This document shows positions 19,606-29,467 of a stretch of DNA of 64,000 nt, one piece after another; the stretch's first letter is position 1; each line of letters begins with the position of its first letter. Below the pieces are notes generated by a model, which had not been told where the DNA came from, did not search any database, and worked only from the letters and a program-made list of their open reading frames with translations. Origin of the DNA: an uncultured Pelagibacteraceae bacterium. Its GTDB lineage: Bacteria; Pseudomonadota; Alphaproteobacteria; Pelagibacterales; AG-422-B15. The position numbers were made by a program, and so were the translations under genes. The stretch spans positions 129,907-193,906 of the forward strand of contig CACHCK010000002.1 in the NCBI GenBank assembly GCA_902578305.1, in the 5' to 3' direction.

Positions 19606-20460
19606 TTAATTTAAAATTTCAGTATACATTAGAGTTTTGCAAGTTTCAGGTAAATTAGCTTTTGATATTCTCACTAAATCGTCATCATTTGCAATTTCAG
19701 TTTTATGAATACCATTTTTTATAAATAAAAAATCTAAATCTGAGTTGTGTGCCCCTAAGCAATCTGTTTTTAGGCTATCGCCTATAGCTAATATTTCGTT
19801 TTTATTTGTTGTATCTTTAGACAGTAAATCAGTCATTACAAAATCATATATTTCTGGATAAGGTTTTCCGTAATAAGTTACTTTACCTCCTAGTTTTTCG
19901 TAATATTTTCCAAGAGCGCCTGCACAATATATGCGTGCCTGACCTCGGTAGACTATTTCATCTGGATTAACACATACTATTTCTAAATTTTGTTTAAGAA
20001 AATTCTCAAAAATATTTTTGTAGTCCTCTGGGCGTTCATCGTTGTCATTATATAAGCCTGTGCAGACAACAAATTCTGAGGACTCTATGTCATTAGTTTT
20101 TTGAATATTTATATTTTCTAACAAGTCATAATCTTTTTCTGGTCCCAAATGATAATATGATTGGCCATGAACTTTAGAATTTATGTACTGTGTACCTGTA
20201 TCGCCTGAAGTATAAATTTTTTTAAATAATTCAGGATTAAGATTAAGTTTATTTATTAATCCATTTCTTACTACTGCCTCAGGTCTCGGAGCATTGGAAA
20301 TCAAATAAACATCAATATTATGTTCTTTCATTACCTTAAGATAGGATTTTGCATCAGAGAATACTTCAACACCATTATGAATAACGCCCCAAAGATCACA
20401 AAGTATGATTCTATAAGAAAGTGAAAATTCAGTAGCGCTTACGATTTTTTTAATTTCCAT
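19606..20460 (-). CDS. HAD-IIA family hydrolase (TIGR01459-like)
   Basis: A 284-residue HAD superfamily class IIA phosphatase. Motif I is LCDLWGVIHNGVEVF (nucleophile and acid-base pair D-x-W, with the second Asp replaced by Trp as is usual for TIGR01459). Motif II is in LISNAPRP and motif IV in AIGDSLKTDCLGA. TIGR01459 proteins are largely alphaproteobacterial and often sit beside ribF, as here. Substrate unknown. First gene of the HAD-ribF-ileS-lspA run; it diverges from the SDR gene over 64 bp. Confidence 0.9.
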   Translation of the reverse strand: MEIKKIVSATEFSLSYRIILCDLWGVIHNGVEVFSDAKSYLKVMKEHNIDVYLISNAPRPEAVVRNGLINKLNLNPELFKKIYTSGDTGTQYINSKVHGQSYYHLGPEKDYDLLENINIQKTNDIESSEFVVCTGLYNDNDERPEDYKNIFENFLKQNLEIVCVNPDEIVYRGQARIYCAGALGKYYEKLGGKVTYYGKPYPEIYDFVMTDLLSKDTTNKNEILAIGDSLKTDCLGAHNSDLDFLFIKNGIHKTEIANDDDLVRISKANLPETCKTLMYTEILN

Positions 20461-20524
20461 AATTATATTGAAATTATCCTATAAATTTATAATCTTCTTA
20501 TAAATTATTATGACATTTAATTAA

Positions 20525-21292
20525 ATGACACTTTTTAACTTAAAAGATAAAAATGCTATAATCACAGGATCTTCGAGAGGAATAGGCAAAGCTATAGCCT
20601 ACAGAATGGCAGAGCATGGTGCAAAAGTCATTATCACAAGTCGAAAGCTTGATGCATGTGAAGCAGTCGCTAAAGAGATAAATGATACATTTGGAGAGGG
20701 ACATGCAACGGCAATTTCATGTAATATTTCGGACAAAGAGCAATTAAAAAATCTTTACAAAAAATCGTTAGACTTCTGTGGCAATATTTCCACTCTTGTA
20801 TGTAATGCTGCAATCAATCCATATTTTGGACCATCAAATAATATACCTGATGAGGCGTTTGAAAAAATAATGAAGTCAAACGTGCAAAGTAATTTTTGGC
20901 TCTGTAATGAGGTGCTCCCAGATATGATCAAAATGAAAAATGGTTCAATTATAATTATTTCCTCGATCGCAGGTTTGCGCGGCAACAGCATGTTGGGTGC
21001 TTATGCTATATCAAAAGCTGCGGATTCCCAGTTGGCAAGAAATATATCAGTGGAATATGGAAGAGATAATATTCGTGCAAATTGCATCTCACCTGGTTTA
21101 ATAAAAACTGATTTTGCAAGAGCTTTATGGGAGAATGAGAGTATTTTAAAATCTATGACTGCCAAAGCAGCCTTAAAAAGGATAGGAATGCCTGACGAAA
21201 TTGCAGGTGCAGCAGTATATTTGGCATCTGAAGCTGGATCTTTTATGACTGGTCAAAACATCGTAATTGATGGCGGTGAGTCAGAACAATAG
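20525..21292 (+). CDS. short-chain dehydrogenase/reductase
   Basis: A 255-residue classical SDR. It has the nucleotide motif TGSSRGIGKAIA near the N-terminus, NAAI (NNAG equivalent) after it, SSIAG, the catalytic YAISKAA, and ends MTGQNIVIDGGES. Arg after the TGSS glycine motif and in the following strand suggests an NADP(H) preference. This subgroup resembles the glucose/3-oxoacyl-reductase-like SDRs found near acyl-CoA dehydrogenase/APH clusters. Substrate not decidable. Confidence 0.9.
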   Translation: MTLFNLKDKNAIITGSSRGIGKAIAYRMAEHGAKVIITSRKLDACEAVAKEINDTFGEGHATAISCNISDKEQLKNLYKKSLDFCGNISTLVCNAAINPYFGPSNNIPDEAFEKIMKSNVQSNFWLCNEVLPDMIKMKNGSIIIISSIAGLRGNSMLGAYAISKAADSQLARNISVEYGRDNIRANCISPGLIKTDFARALWENESILKSMTAKAALKRIGMPDEIAGAAVYLASEAGSFMTGQNIVIDGGESEQ

Positions 21293-21354
21293 CAAATTAT
21301 TGAAAATACTCGTTTTTTAGCTAATTCCAATAAAATCGAAATATTTTCCACCCC

Positions 21355-21383
21355 TTGACACACTTGCTCTAGATCACTATATG
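21355..21383 (+). promoter_or_regulatory. groESL promoter
   Basis: TTGACA (21355-21360) and TATATG (21378-21383) are separated by exactly 17 bp, 46 bp before the groES start. It also fits the alphaproteobacterial RpoH pattern CTTG-N17-18-CNTATNT, so heat-shock and vegetative sigma factors could both use it. A good ribosome site (TAGGAGA, 21415-21421) precedes groES. I find no CIRCE inverted repeat here, so HrcA control is not supported. Confidence 0.7.
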
Positions 21384-21428
21384 CCTAGGTAATTAAGCTT
21401 TGTGCAAACATATTTAGGAGATTAAGAC

Positions 21429-21743
21429 ATGAATTTTAGACCTTTACACGATCGTGTACTCGTTAGAAGACTGGATACAGAAGAGAAAACAGCAGGCGGT
21501 ATTATCATACCAGATACTGCTCAGGAAAAACCTCAAGAAGGCCAAATTGTAGCCGTCGGAAATGGAACTAAAAGTGAAGATGGTAAAGTAACACCGCTTG
21601 ATCTAAAGGTTGGCGATATCGTTCTTTTCGGTAAGTGGTCTGGAACAGAAGTAAAGGTTGATGGTGAAGAACTCTGTATTATGAAAGAGTCAGACATCAT
21701 GGGTGTTATAGATACAAAATCTAAATCAAAAAAGAAAAAATAA
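21429..21743 (+). CDS. groES: co-chaperonin GroES
   Basis: A 104-residue Hsp10. It starts [16 protein letters not shown] and has the mobile loop [19 protein letters not shown] that docks onto GroEL, and the roof-loop/core block [17 protein letters not shown]. The C-terminus has a short lysine tail (KSKSKKKK) longer than in most GroES. 22 bp separate it from groEL, with an AAGGAG ribosome site before groEL. Confidence 0.98.
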   Translation: MNFRPLHDRVLVRRLDTEEKTAGGIIIPDTAQEKPQEGQIVAVGNGTKSEDGKVTPLDLKVGDIVLFGKWSGTEVKVDGEELCIMKESDIMGVIDTKSKSKKKK

Positions 21744-21750
21744 ATATTAA

Positions 21751-23415
<1,665 letters not shown>

Positions 23416-23439
23416 GTTGAGCTCATTAAAGCTAATCTA

Positions 23440-23467
23440 AAAAAACCCGGCCTAGCCGGGTTTTTTT
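23440..23467. terminator. bidirectional rho-independent terminator
   Basis: A perfect 6-bp GC stem, CCCGGC (23446-23451) with GCCGGG (23455-23460) and loop CTA, preceded by A-tract and followed by seven T's. Both strands therefore end in a U-run after the hairpin. It terminates groESL on the plus strand and hisS-hisZ-hisG on the minus strand; the hisG stop codon (23466-23468) overlaps the T-tract. It is the clearest intrinsic terminator in the window. Confidence 0.92.
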
Positions 23468-24167
23468 ATGAAATTCTATCTATAAAATAATTGAGTGTAT
23501 TTTCTAAATTTGTATTCCACTCAGCTACATTTGAAGTAAAAATATTTGCTGAAGATTCTAGTATAAGTCCATCATCAAGTACTCTTAGATTATTAGCTCT
23601 TAATGTTTCTCCTGATGATGTGATGTCAGTAATTATTTCTGCAAAGCCATTGAATGGAGCGCTCTCGGTTGATCCATCACTTTCTACAGTCCTATAATCA
23701 ACAACCCCACAATTTGAAAAATATTCATTTGTCAAATTCTTATACTTTGTTGCAACTCTAAGTCTTTTAGAGAATTTAGTTCTGTGCAAATGACAGATTT
23801 CTTCTAAGTCGGCCATTGTCATTACGTCAATCCATATTTCTGGTATAGCAACAACTAAATTCGCTTTACCAAAATTTAATTTAAGTTTTTTTGAAACCTT
23901 CTGGTTATAATTACTTATTTTTTCTTGTACTAAATCGTCACCAGTTAAACCAACATGAATGGACCCTTCATCAAGTCGATTTGTAATTTCTTTAGCACTT
24001 AAGAAATAAACAATTGCATTATCAAGACCCTCTATTGCCGCAATATACTCTCTATCATTTTCAAGATTACTAAAAATTATTTTTTTTTCTTCAAACAAAG
24101 ACTCCATGTCAGTTCTCAATCTACCTTTACTTGGCAATGCAATCCGAAGTTTATTTTGTATATTCAT
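23466..24167 (-). CDS. hisG: ATP phosphoribosyltransferase, short form
   Basis: A 233-residue catalytic subunit for the first step of histidine synthesis. It lacks the C-terminal regulatory ACT-like domain of the long form, so it needs HisZ, which is encoded immediately upstream. Recognisable blocks are LRIALPSKGRL at the N-terminus, GLTGDDLVQE and the PRPP-binding segment ESDGSTESAPFNGFAEIITD. The gap to hisZ is 2 bp. Confidence 0.95.
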   Translation of the reverse strand: MNIQNKLRIALPSKGRLRTDMESLFEEKKIIFSNLENDREYIAAIEGLDNAIVYFLSAKEITNRLDEGSIHVGLTGDDLVQEKISNYNQKVSKKLKLNFGKANLVVAIPEIWIDVMTMADLEEICHLHRTKFSKRLRVATKYKNLTNEYFSNCGVVDYRTVESDGSTESAPFNGFAEIITDITSSGETLRANNLRVLDDGLILESSANIFTSNVAEWNTNLENTLNYFIDRIS

Positions 24168-24169
24168 TC

Positions 24170-25297
24170 CTAAATCAGCTCAATTATATTGTTATTATTA
24201 GTTGCAAATCCAACTGCTGATAAGTTCGATTTAGAGCCTAAATCAATAAGCAATTTATCGTACCGCCCTCCACTAATTAATTCACTTTGATTATCAGGAT
24301 TATAAATTTCAAACATCATGCCGTCATAGAATTCAATTGTATGACCAAAGTCATTATCAAAATAATATTTTTCTATGTTACTTTTTTCTGATACAGCATT
24401 CACAAAATTCTCCATTTCCTCTACTTCACTCTCAAATGAAGAAACATGATTTGATTTAGTAAATTCGCGAAGTAGTGATGGAAATTCCGAAAGATTACAA
24501 CTCAATTTTAAAAAATTATTTATTAAATCAACAATTTTTTTTCCATCTTTCTGACTTATTACATTAAGACTTTTTAATTGAAATCGATCAACAATTTCCT
24601 CAACAGTTCGAGCACCTAAACCTCGAGCATTTTGTTTATTAATTAAATCTGTCAAGCCTTTGTCAGATACGTCATCTATATTAAATTTCTCTTGAAGCAT
24701 GCTATGCTTTTTTTCATTATCATACCCTACACCTTCACCTAATCTATCAAGTAAACTCCCAAAATATTTTCTTCTAAAAAAATGTCTTACTAATCTCTGT
24801 TTCCATCTAATTGGCAGCTCTAATTTGTTGATAAACTGATTAAATAATTTAATGCTACCAATTTTAATTTTATAGTTATCAATATTTAATTGACACATTG
24901 TATCTTCAGCTGTCTTTAAAATGAATGCATCCATCTCATGTATATTATTTAAATTTTTTTCAGAAAAAATGATCTCAATGCCAGACTGATTTAATTCAAT
25001 GGAATTATTTGATAACTCATTGGATGATCTGAATACAGGACCGCTGTAACATAACTTTGAATCACTGGATTTATTATTACTTGCAATAAAATTTTGACAT
25101 GTTGGTACAGTCATGTCTGGTCTCAAACATTTTTCTTTTCCTGAAGTATCAGTAAACGAATACATCTTTCTTCTAATTTCTTCACCTGAAGTTTCAAAAA
25201 ATATATCCGCATCAAACAGCAACGGAAGTTCAATATAATTAAATCCAGACTTAATAAAATAATTCTTTAAATTGATATTTAATTCTTGAAGTGACAT
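24170..25297 (-). CDS. hisZ: ATP phosphoribosyltransferase regulatory subunit (HisRS paralogue)
   Basis: 375 residues with a class II synthetase-like fold but no tRNA-binding C-terminal domain. Motif 2-like CLRPDMTVPTCQNF and motif 3-like ISGGRYDKLLIDLG are present, while the histidine-A block of HisRS is degenerate. This is the pattern of HisZ, which forms a hetero-octamer with short HisG and confers activity and feedback control. It lies between hisS and hisG with 2 and 6 bp gaps. Confidence 0.92.
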   Translation of the reverse strand: MSLQELNINLKNYFIKSGFNYIELPLLFDADIFFETSGEEIRRKMYSFTDTSGKEKCLRPDMTVPTCQNFIASNNKSSDSKLCYSGPVFRSSNELSNNSIELNQSGIEIIFSEKNLNNIHEMDAFILKTAEDTMCQLNIDNYKIKIGSIKLFNQFINKLELPIRWKQRLVRHFFRRKYFGSLLDRLGEGVGYDNEKKHSMLQEKFNIDDVSDKGLTDLINKQNARGLGARTVEEIVDRFQLKSLNVISQKDGKKIVDLINNFLKLSCNLSEFPSLLREFTKSNHVSSFESEVEEMENFVNAVSEKSNIEKYYFDNDFGHTIEFYDGMMFEIYNPDNQSELISGGRYDKLLIDLGSKSNLSAVGFATNNNNIIELI

Positions 25298-25303
25298 TTT
25301 ATT

Positions 25304-26692
25304 TTAATTCAAAATCTCATTTAATGCTGTCATCAGGTCAGAGCGATTAATTGTTTGTTGTCCAGCTTTTGCCTCTTTCCATTTGTCTCTATCGACAATG
25401 TCTTTTGAAACCTCTTTACCTTTATTTAAATCCTTAATTGATATTTCACCCTTTTTTAACTCTTCATCACCAGCAATGATCACAATATCTGCACCTTTGC
25501 GATCACAATACTTTAATTGCTTTCCAAGGTTTTTAGATCCAAATGATATTTCGCATGCAATACCTTCATTTCTAATTTCTTTAGCCATTGAAATATAATC
25601 CGGCATATTTTGATCATCTAAATTTGCAATTACCACTAATGGATTTTTCTTATCATCTAAAAGGTCTAATTGCTTTAACGCTACAATTAATCTATCAACA
25701 CCTATAGATATACCAGTAGCTGGAACATCCTCTTTCCCAAATCTTGAAATAAGTCTGTCATATCTTCCGCCTCCAGCAACTGAACCAAATACAATTTTTT
25801 CACCTTTCTGATTTTTAATATCAACAAGAAGCTCTGCTTCAAAAATCATTCCAGTGTAATAGTCGAGACCGCGAACAACTGATGAATCAAAACGAATTGG
25901 ATAATCTGGGAAATTTTTTATATAGGAGTTGAATTCTTCCATCTGGGCATTTGATTGGTTTGAATTGGTTATAAAAGAAATAATTTTATCAGCATCTGTC
26001 TCGCTTAAGCCCACGCCCTCCATAAAGTCACCAGATACATCTTTTCTTCCTTTTTGAAGCAACTCATTAACGCCCTCTATACCTAATCGATCTTTTTTAT
26101 CTACTGCTCTAAGAATTTTTGGTAAATCGTCCTCTTTGACATCTAAGTTCGAAAAAAGTTCTGTCCAAATTTCCCTATTTGAAAATTTTATTTCAAATTG
26201 TGAAGTATTTAGGCCAAACTCAATTAAAATATCACATACCATTACACACAGCTCTGCATCAATTAGTGTTGAACCAACTCCCACCACGTCAGCATCAAAC
26301 TGAAAAAATTCTCTGTATCTACCTGGTCCTGGTTTTTCATTTCTCCAAACTAGTCCTGATTGATAACGTTTAAATGGCTTAACGAGGTCTTGATAATTTT
26401 GAGCTACGTATCTTGCTAAGGGGGCCGTTAAGTCATATCTCAGTGATAGCCATTTCTCATCATCGTCTTGAAATGAAAATACACCTCCACTAGGCCTGTC
26501 TACATCAGGAAGAAACTTTCCAATGCTCTCAGTATATTCAATTGTGGATGTATCTAATTCAATAAATCCATACTTTAGACATTCCTTCTCTATTATCTTA
26601 GATACCTTTTTTCTAAGATTTAAAATTTCAATGTCACTGTCTTTAAAACCCTTCGGCAAAATTGCCTTTGGGTTATTTTTAATTTTACTCAT
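25304..26692 (-). CDS. hisS: histidyl-tRNA synthetase
   Basis: A 462-residue class IIa synthetase. Motif 2 is VWRNEKPGPGRYREFFQFDA, the HisA block is VRGLDYYTGMIFE, motif 3 contains GGRYDRL and GISIGVDRL, and an anticodon-binding domain follows. In E. coli the motif 2 loop reads RHERPQKGRYRQF; the RNEKPGPGRYREF form here differs at loop positions implicated in G-1/C73 recognition. That fits the window's own tRNA-His, which lacks G-1. Confidence 0.96.
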   Translation of the reverse strand: MSKIKNNPKAILPKGFKDSDIEILNLRKKVSKIIEKECLKYGFIELDTSTIEYTESIGKFLPDVDRPSGGVFSFQDDDEKWLSLRYDLTAPLARYVAQNYQDLVKPFKRYQSGLVWRNEKPGPGRYREFFQFDADVVGVGSTLIDAELCVMVCDILIEFGLNTSQFEIKFSNREIWTELFSNLDVKEDDLPKILRAVDKKDRLGIEGVNELLQKGRKDVSGDFMEGVGLSETDADKIISFITNSNQSNAQMEEFNSYIKNFPDYPIRFDSSVVRGLDYYTGMIFEAELLVDIKNQKGEKIVFGSVAGGGRYDRLISRFGKEDVPATGISIGVDRLIVALKQLDLLDDKKNPLVVIANLDDQNMPDYISMAKEIRNEGIACEISFGSKNLGKQLKYCDRKGADIVIIAGDEELKKGEISIKDLNKGKEVSKDIVDRDKWKEAKAGQQTINRSDLMTALNEILN

Positions 26693-26911
26693 TTTACTCC
26701 CACTATAAGTAAGATACTACAAAGTGTATTTATTTAATATAAAAAGGGGTTATTGCCCGCTGATTGTTTTTTTCAGCGAACTTAGATATGATAGTGATGA
26801 TGTTTAAATTTAAACATGAAGCTGAAATGCCTTATTTATTAATAAAAGTCAAATAATTTTAAATTTTTCTTAAAGTTTATAATAATTGCACTATTTTTAT
26901 CGAAAGTAGTT

Positions 26912-28102
26912 ATGGAAAATGATAGCAAATTAACAGTCACGTATGCCGCCTTAGGTCACTTACTAATGCATATGTTTGCTGCATTCTATTTTGTTATAGT
27001 TCTAGCAATTGAAGACGACTGGAAGCTTAGCTACGATGAATTACTAAATCTTTGGTTTTTAGGATCTTTACTTGTGGGTTTGGGAGCCCTTCCTGCTGGA
27101 TGGATCAGTGACAGATGGAGTCGTTCTGGAATGATTGCAATTATGTTCATTGGCTTGGGAATTAGTTCATTATTATGTGGCTTAAGCGGAAATAAAGTTT
27201 CTTTATTTATCAGTTTATCATTACTTGGATTGTTTTGCGCTATCTATCATCCCGCTGGAATTTCATGGGTTGTTAACACTTCAAAGAAAACTGGTAAAGC
27301 GCTTGGCTTTAATAATATTTTTGGGGGAGTAGGTATTGGATTAGGTGCCTTTTTTGCGGGTGTATTAATTGAACAATTTAATTGGCAAGCTGCCTTTATG
27401 CTGCCCGGATTGATCTCATTAGTAGTTGGACTAAGTCTAACCTATCATCTTAAATCAGGAAAAATATCATTAAAGAATATATCTTCAGAACAGTTTAAAG
27501 ATAATCCTGAAAAAAATCAGATGCTAAAAATTGCAATTATTATGCTGTTAAGTATTACATGTTTGAGCTTTGTTTATCAAATTCTTCAGACAAGTCTTCC
27601 AAAGGCAATTGATATCAGACTTACTGATAGTCTTGATTTATCTACTTCAGATATCGGCTACATAGTTGCTGCTATATATATTGTAAGTGGTTTAATGAAT
27701 TATGTTGGAGGTATTTTAACAGATAAATATTCTGAAAAGCTGATTTATTCAATTGGGATAGTTGGCCAAGGACTCCTCTTGCTCTTAATTGTTAGTCTTT
27801 CAAATTACTGGTTAATTGTGATAAGTCTTGCAATCGTTGCTTTTAATTCAAGTATACTGCCTGCAGAAAATTTGTTACTTGCAAAATTTTCACCTGAAAA
27901 ATATCAAAGCCTAGTCTACGGTATTAAATTTATTGTATCATTTACAGTTGGTCCTATTGCACTGATCATGATTTCGAGAAGCTATGATTTAACGGGTGAA
28001 TTTGGTGTACTCTACTTAGCTTTTGGGTTTGTGATGATAATTATGTTTCTGATTGTATTAACTCTACCTGTAAAAAAAGCAATAACTGGTACAGCTGGGT
28101 AG
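26912..28102 (+). CDS. MFS transporter
   Basis: A 396-residue inner-membrane protein with about 12 hydrophobic segments. The MFS loop 2-3 signature appears as AGWISDRWSRSGMIAIM, and GGILTDKYSEKLIYSIG is the equivalent in the second half. Substrate not recognisable; the fold resembles fosmidomycin-resistance/nitrate-type MFS members. Its last 16 bp (28087-28102) lie over the 3' end of the opposite-strand tRNA-His gene, so its C-terminus is encoded by antisense tRNA sequence. Confidence 0.88.
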   Translation: MENDSKLTVTYAALGHLLMHMFAAFYFVIVLAIEDDWKLSYDELLNLWFLGSLLVGLGALPAGWISDRWSRSGMIAIMFIGLGISSLLCGLSGNKVSLFISLSLLGLFCAIYHPAGISWVVNTSKKTGKALGFNNIFGGVGIGLGAFFAGVLIEQFNWQAAFMLPGLISLVVGLSLTYHLKSGKISLKNISSEQFKDNPEKNQMLKIAIIMLLSITCLSFVYQILQTSLPKAIDIRLTDSLDLSTSDIGYIVAAIYIVSGLMNYVGGILTDKYSEKLIYSIGIVGQGLLLLLIVSLSNYWLIVISLAIVAFNSSILPAENLLLAKFSPEKYQSLVYGIKFIVSFTVGPIALIMISRSYDLTGEFGVLYLAFGFVMIIMFLIVLTLPVKKAITGTAG

Positions 28103-28163
28103 ATTCGAACTACCGACCTCCTGAACCACAACCAGGCGCTCTAACCAACTGAGCTACAGCTGC
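28087..28163 (-). tRNA. tRNA-His (GTG)
   Basis: Cloverleaf with a 7-bp acceptor (GCAGCTG with CAGCTGT, one G-U at 1-72), anticodon GTG in TTGTGGT, T-loop TTCGAAT, and an encoded CCA (28087-28089). Base 73 is A and the base 5' of G1 (28164) gives U, so the usual G-1:C73 identity pair is absent. This is the state known for a large alphaproteobacterial clade. It is 5 bp downstream of tRNA-Phe on the same strand. Confidence 0.96.
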
Positions 28164-28168
28164 ATAAG

Positions 28169-28244
28169 TGGTGGCTCGAGGTGGAATTGAACCACCGACA
28201 CAAGGATTTTCAGTCCTTTGCTCTACCAACTGAGCTATCGAGCC
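28169..28244 (-). tRNA. tRNA-Phe (GAA)
   Basis: 76 nt including an encoded CCA. The acceptor GGCTCGA pairs with TCGAGCC. D-arm GCTCAGTTGGTAGAGC, anticodon GAA in CTGAAAA, and T-arm GGTGG-TTCAATT-CCACC are all canonical. It lies 5 bp upstream of tRNA-His in the same orientation, so the two are probably co-transcribed. Confidence 0.97.
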
Positions 28245-28313
28245 ATTTAATTAGTGATCCTAGTCTTTTATTCTATAACATTAATTCGTGCAAAGAAAAT
28301 ATTCTGAATACAG

Positions 28314-28670
28314 TTAATCCAGAAAAACCTTTAATCTACTGATTAATTGGTCAACATTATCAAATGCATTCATCTCATGGGAATTAATTATTAATTTAAA
28401 TTCATCCTTCTCATTAATAAAAACACATGGTAGCTCTGTTTTCTCATCAACAAAATCAAGTTCTTTTAGATGATCAATATAGTAGAATCGGCTATGTGCA
28501 TTTATCTTACTAAGAAATTCTTTCCACTTTATTTCTTTACCTAAATTGTTGTATGTAATTGAGCATAAGTTGCAGTCATAAGTTTTTGGCGATATTATTT
28601 TATGCGCCCAATCTATAAAGGCGTTTCCGATACCACTTTTTGCATTATAAATAAAAATTAATTCAATCAT
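28314..28670 (-). CDS. conserved small protein with CxxC, function unknown
   Basis: 118 residues, no signal peptide or membrane helix. The N-terminal part reads MIELIFIYNAKSGIGNAFID and is followed by SPKTYDCNLCSITYN with a CxxC pair, then a W-x2-F region. Alternating beta/alpha pattern suggests a thioredoxin-like or small alpha/beta fold, but I cannot assign a family with certainty. Its start overlaps the maf stop by 4 bp (ATGA), so it is expressed with maf. Confidence 0.75.
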   Translation of the reverse strand: MIELIFIYNAKSGIGNAFIDWAHKIISPKTYDCNLCSITYNNLGKEIKWKEFLSKINAHSRFYYIDHLKELDFVDEKTELPCVFINEKDEFKLIINSHEMNAFDNVDQLISRLKVFLD

Positions 28671-29233
28671 TTATATCCAGCTGAAATAAGGAGATTTTTC
28701 ACTTCAAACAAGGGTAAACCGACTACATTTGAGTAAGATCCATTTAGGGATTTGATGAAAGACTCTGCCATCCCTTGAATTTTATATGACCCTGCAACAC
28801 CTTGCCAGTCATTAGTTTTCATATAATCTTCTATATCTTGACCGCTTAATACTTTAAAACTAACAACTGTCGTAACAGTTTTTTTAAATATTCTATTTTC
28901 TAGATTTCTTATACAAATGGAAGTGCTGACTCTATGTCTTTTTCCCGATAGTCGAAGTAAGTTTTTATAAGCAATATTTTCGTCATCTGTTTTATCTATG
29001 AGTTTTCTACCAGTATAGGCAATCGTATCAGCAGTTAAAATTACTGAGTCTTTATGCTTATTATGAAAATGTTTTAGTTTCTCATGTGCTATACGTTTAC
29101 AATATTGAAGAGGTAGCTCATTACTTTTAATGGACTCATCTATATTTGGGGAAACTATCTCACTTGGATTAATGTTAAGTTTTGCTAATAACTCAAGTCT
29201 TCGTGGAGATGCGCTGCCTAGAATTAGATTCAA
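28667..29233 (-). CDS. maf: Maf-type nucleotide pyrophosphatase
   Basis: A 188-residue Maf protein that hydrolyses non-canonical or surplus nucleoside triphosphates. It has LGSASPRRLELLAKL at the N-terminus, ILTADTIAY with the catalytic Asp, the SGKRHRVSTSICI block, and AGSYKIQGMAESFIKSLNGS at the C-terminus. Length is normal. It lies 12 bp after infA in the murA-hisD-infA-maf run typical of alphaproteobacteria. Confidence 0.94.
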   Translation of the reverse strand: MNLILGSASPRRLELLAKLNINPSEIVSPNIDESIKSNELPLQYCKRIAHEKLKHFHNKHKDSVILTADTIAYTGRKLIDKTDDENIAYKNLLRLSGKRHRVSTSICIRNLENRIFKKTVTTVVSFKVLSGQDIEDYMKTNDWQGVAGSYKIQGMAESFIKSLNGSYSNVVGLPLFEVKNLLISAGYK

Positions 29234-29245
29234 AATAATCTCAAA

Positions 29246-29464
29246 CTACTTATATCGAAATATTATTCTGCCTTTGGTTAGATCGTAAGGTGTAACCTGA
29301 ACAAGAACCTCATCCCCGGCAAGTACTCTGATTCTATTTTTTCTCATTCTTCCTGCTGTATGTGCTAATACTTCATGGCCATTTTCTAACTCTACTTTGA
29401 ACATTGCATTGGGAAGTAAATCTGTAACCTTACCCTTGAACTCTAGTATTTCTTCTTTTGACAT
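29246..29464 (-). CDS. infA: translation initiation factor IF-1
   Basis: 72 residues forming one OB-fold, the full length of IF-1. It starts [20 protein letters not shown] and contains [20 protein letters not shown], then [13 protein letters not shown], and ends [11 protein letters not shown]. It binds the ribosomal A site during initiation. Gap to hisD is 3 bp. Confidence 0.98.
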   Translation of the reverse strand: MSKEEILEFKGKVTDLLPNAMFKVELENGHEVLAHTAGRMRKNRIRVLAGDEVLVQVTPYDLTKGRIIFRYK

Positions 29465-29467
29465 AAA

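Noticed and set aside
26758-26778. Hairpin CGCTGA-9 nt-TCAGCG before the MFS gene as a terminator
   Set aside because: No T-run follows on either strand, the loop holds the T's, and the stem is only 6 bp.
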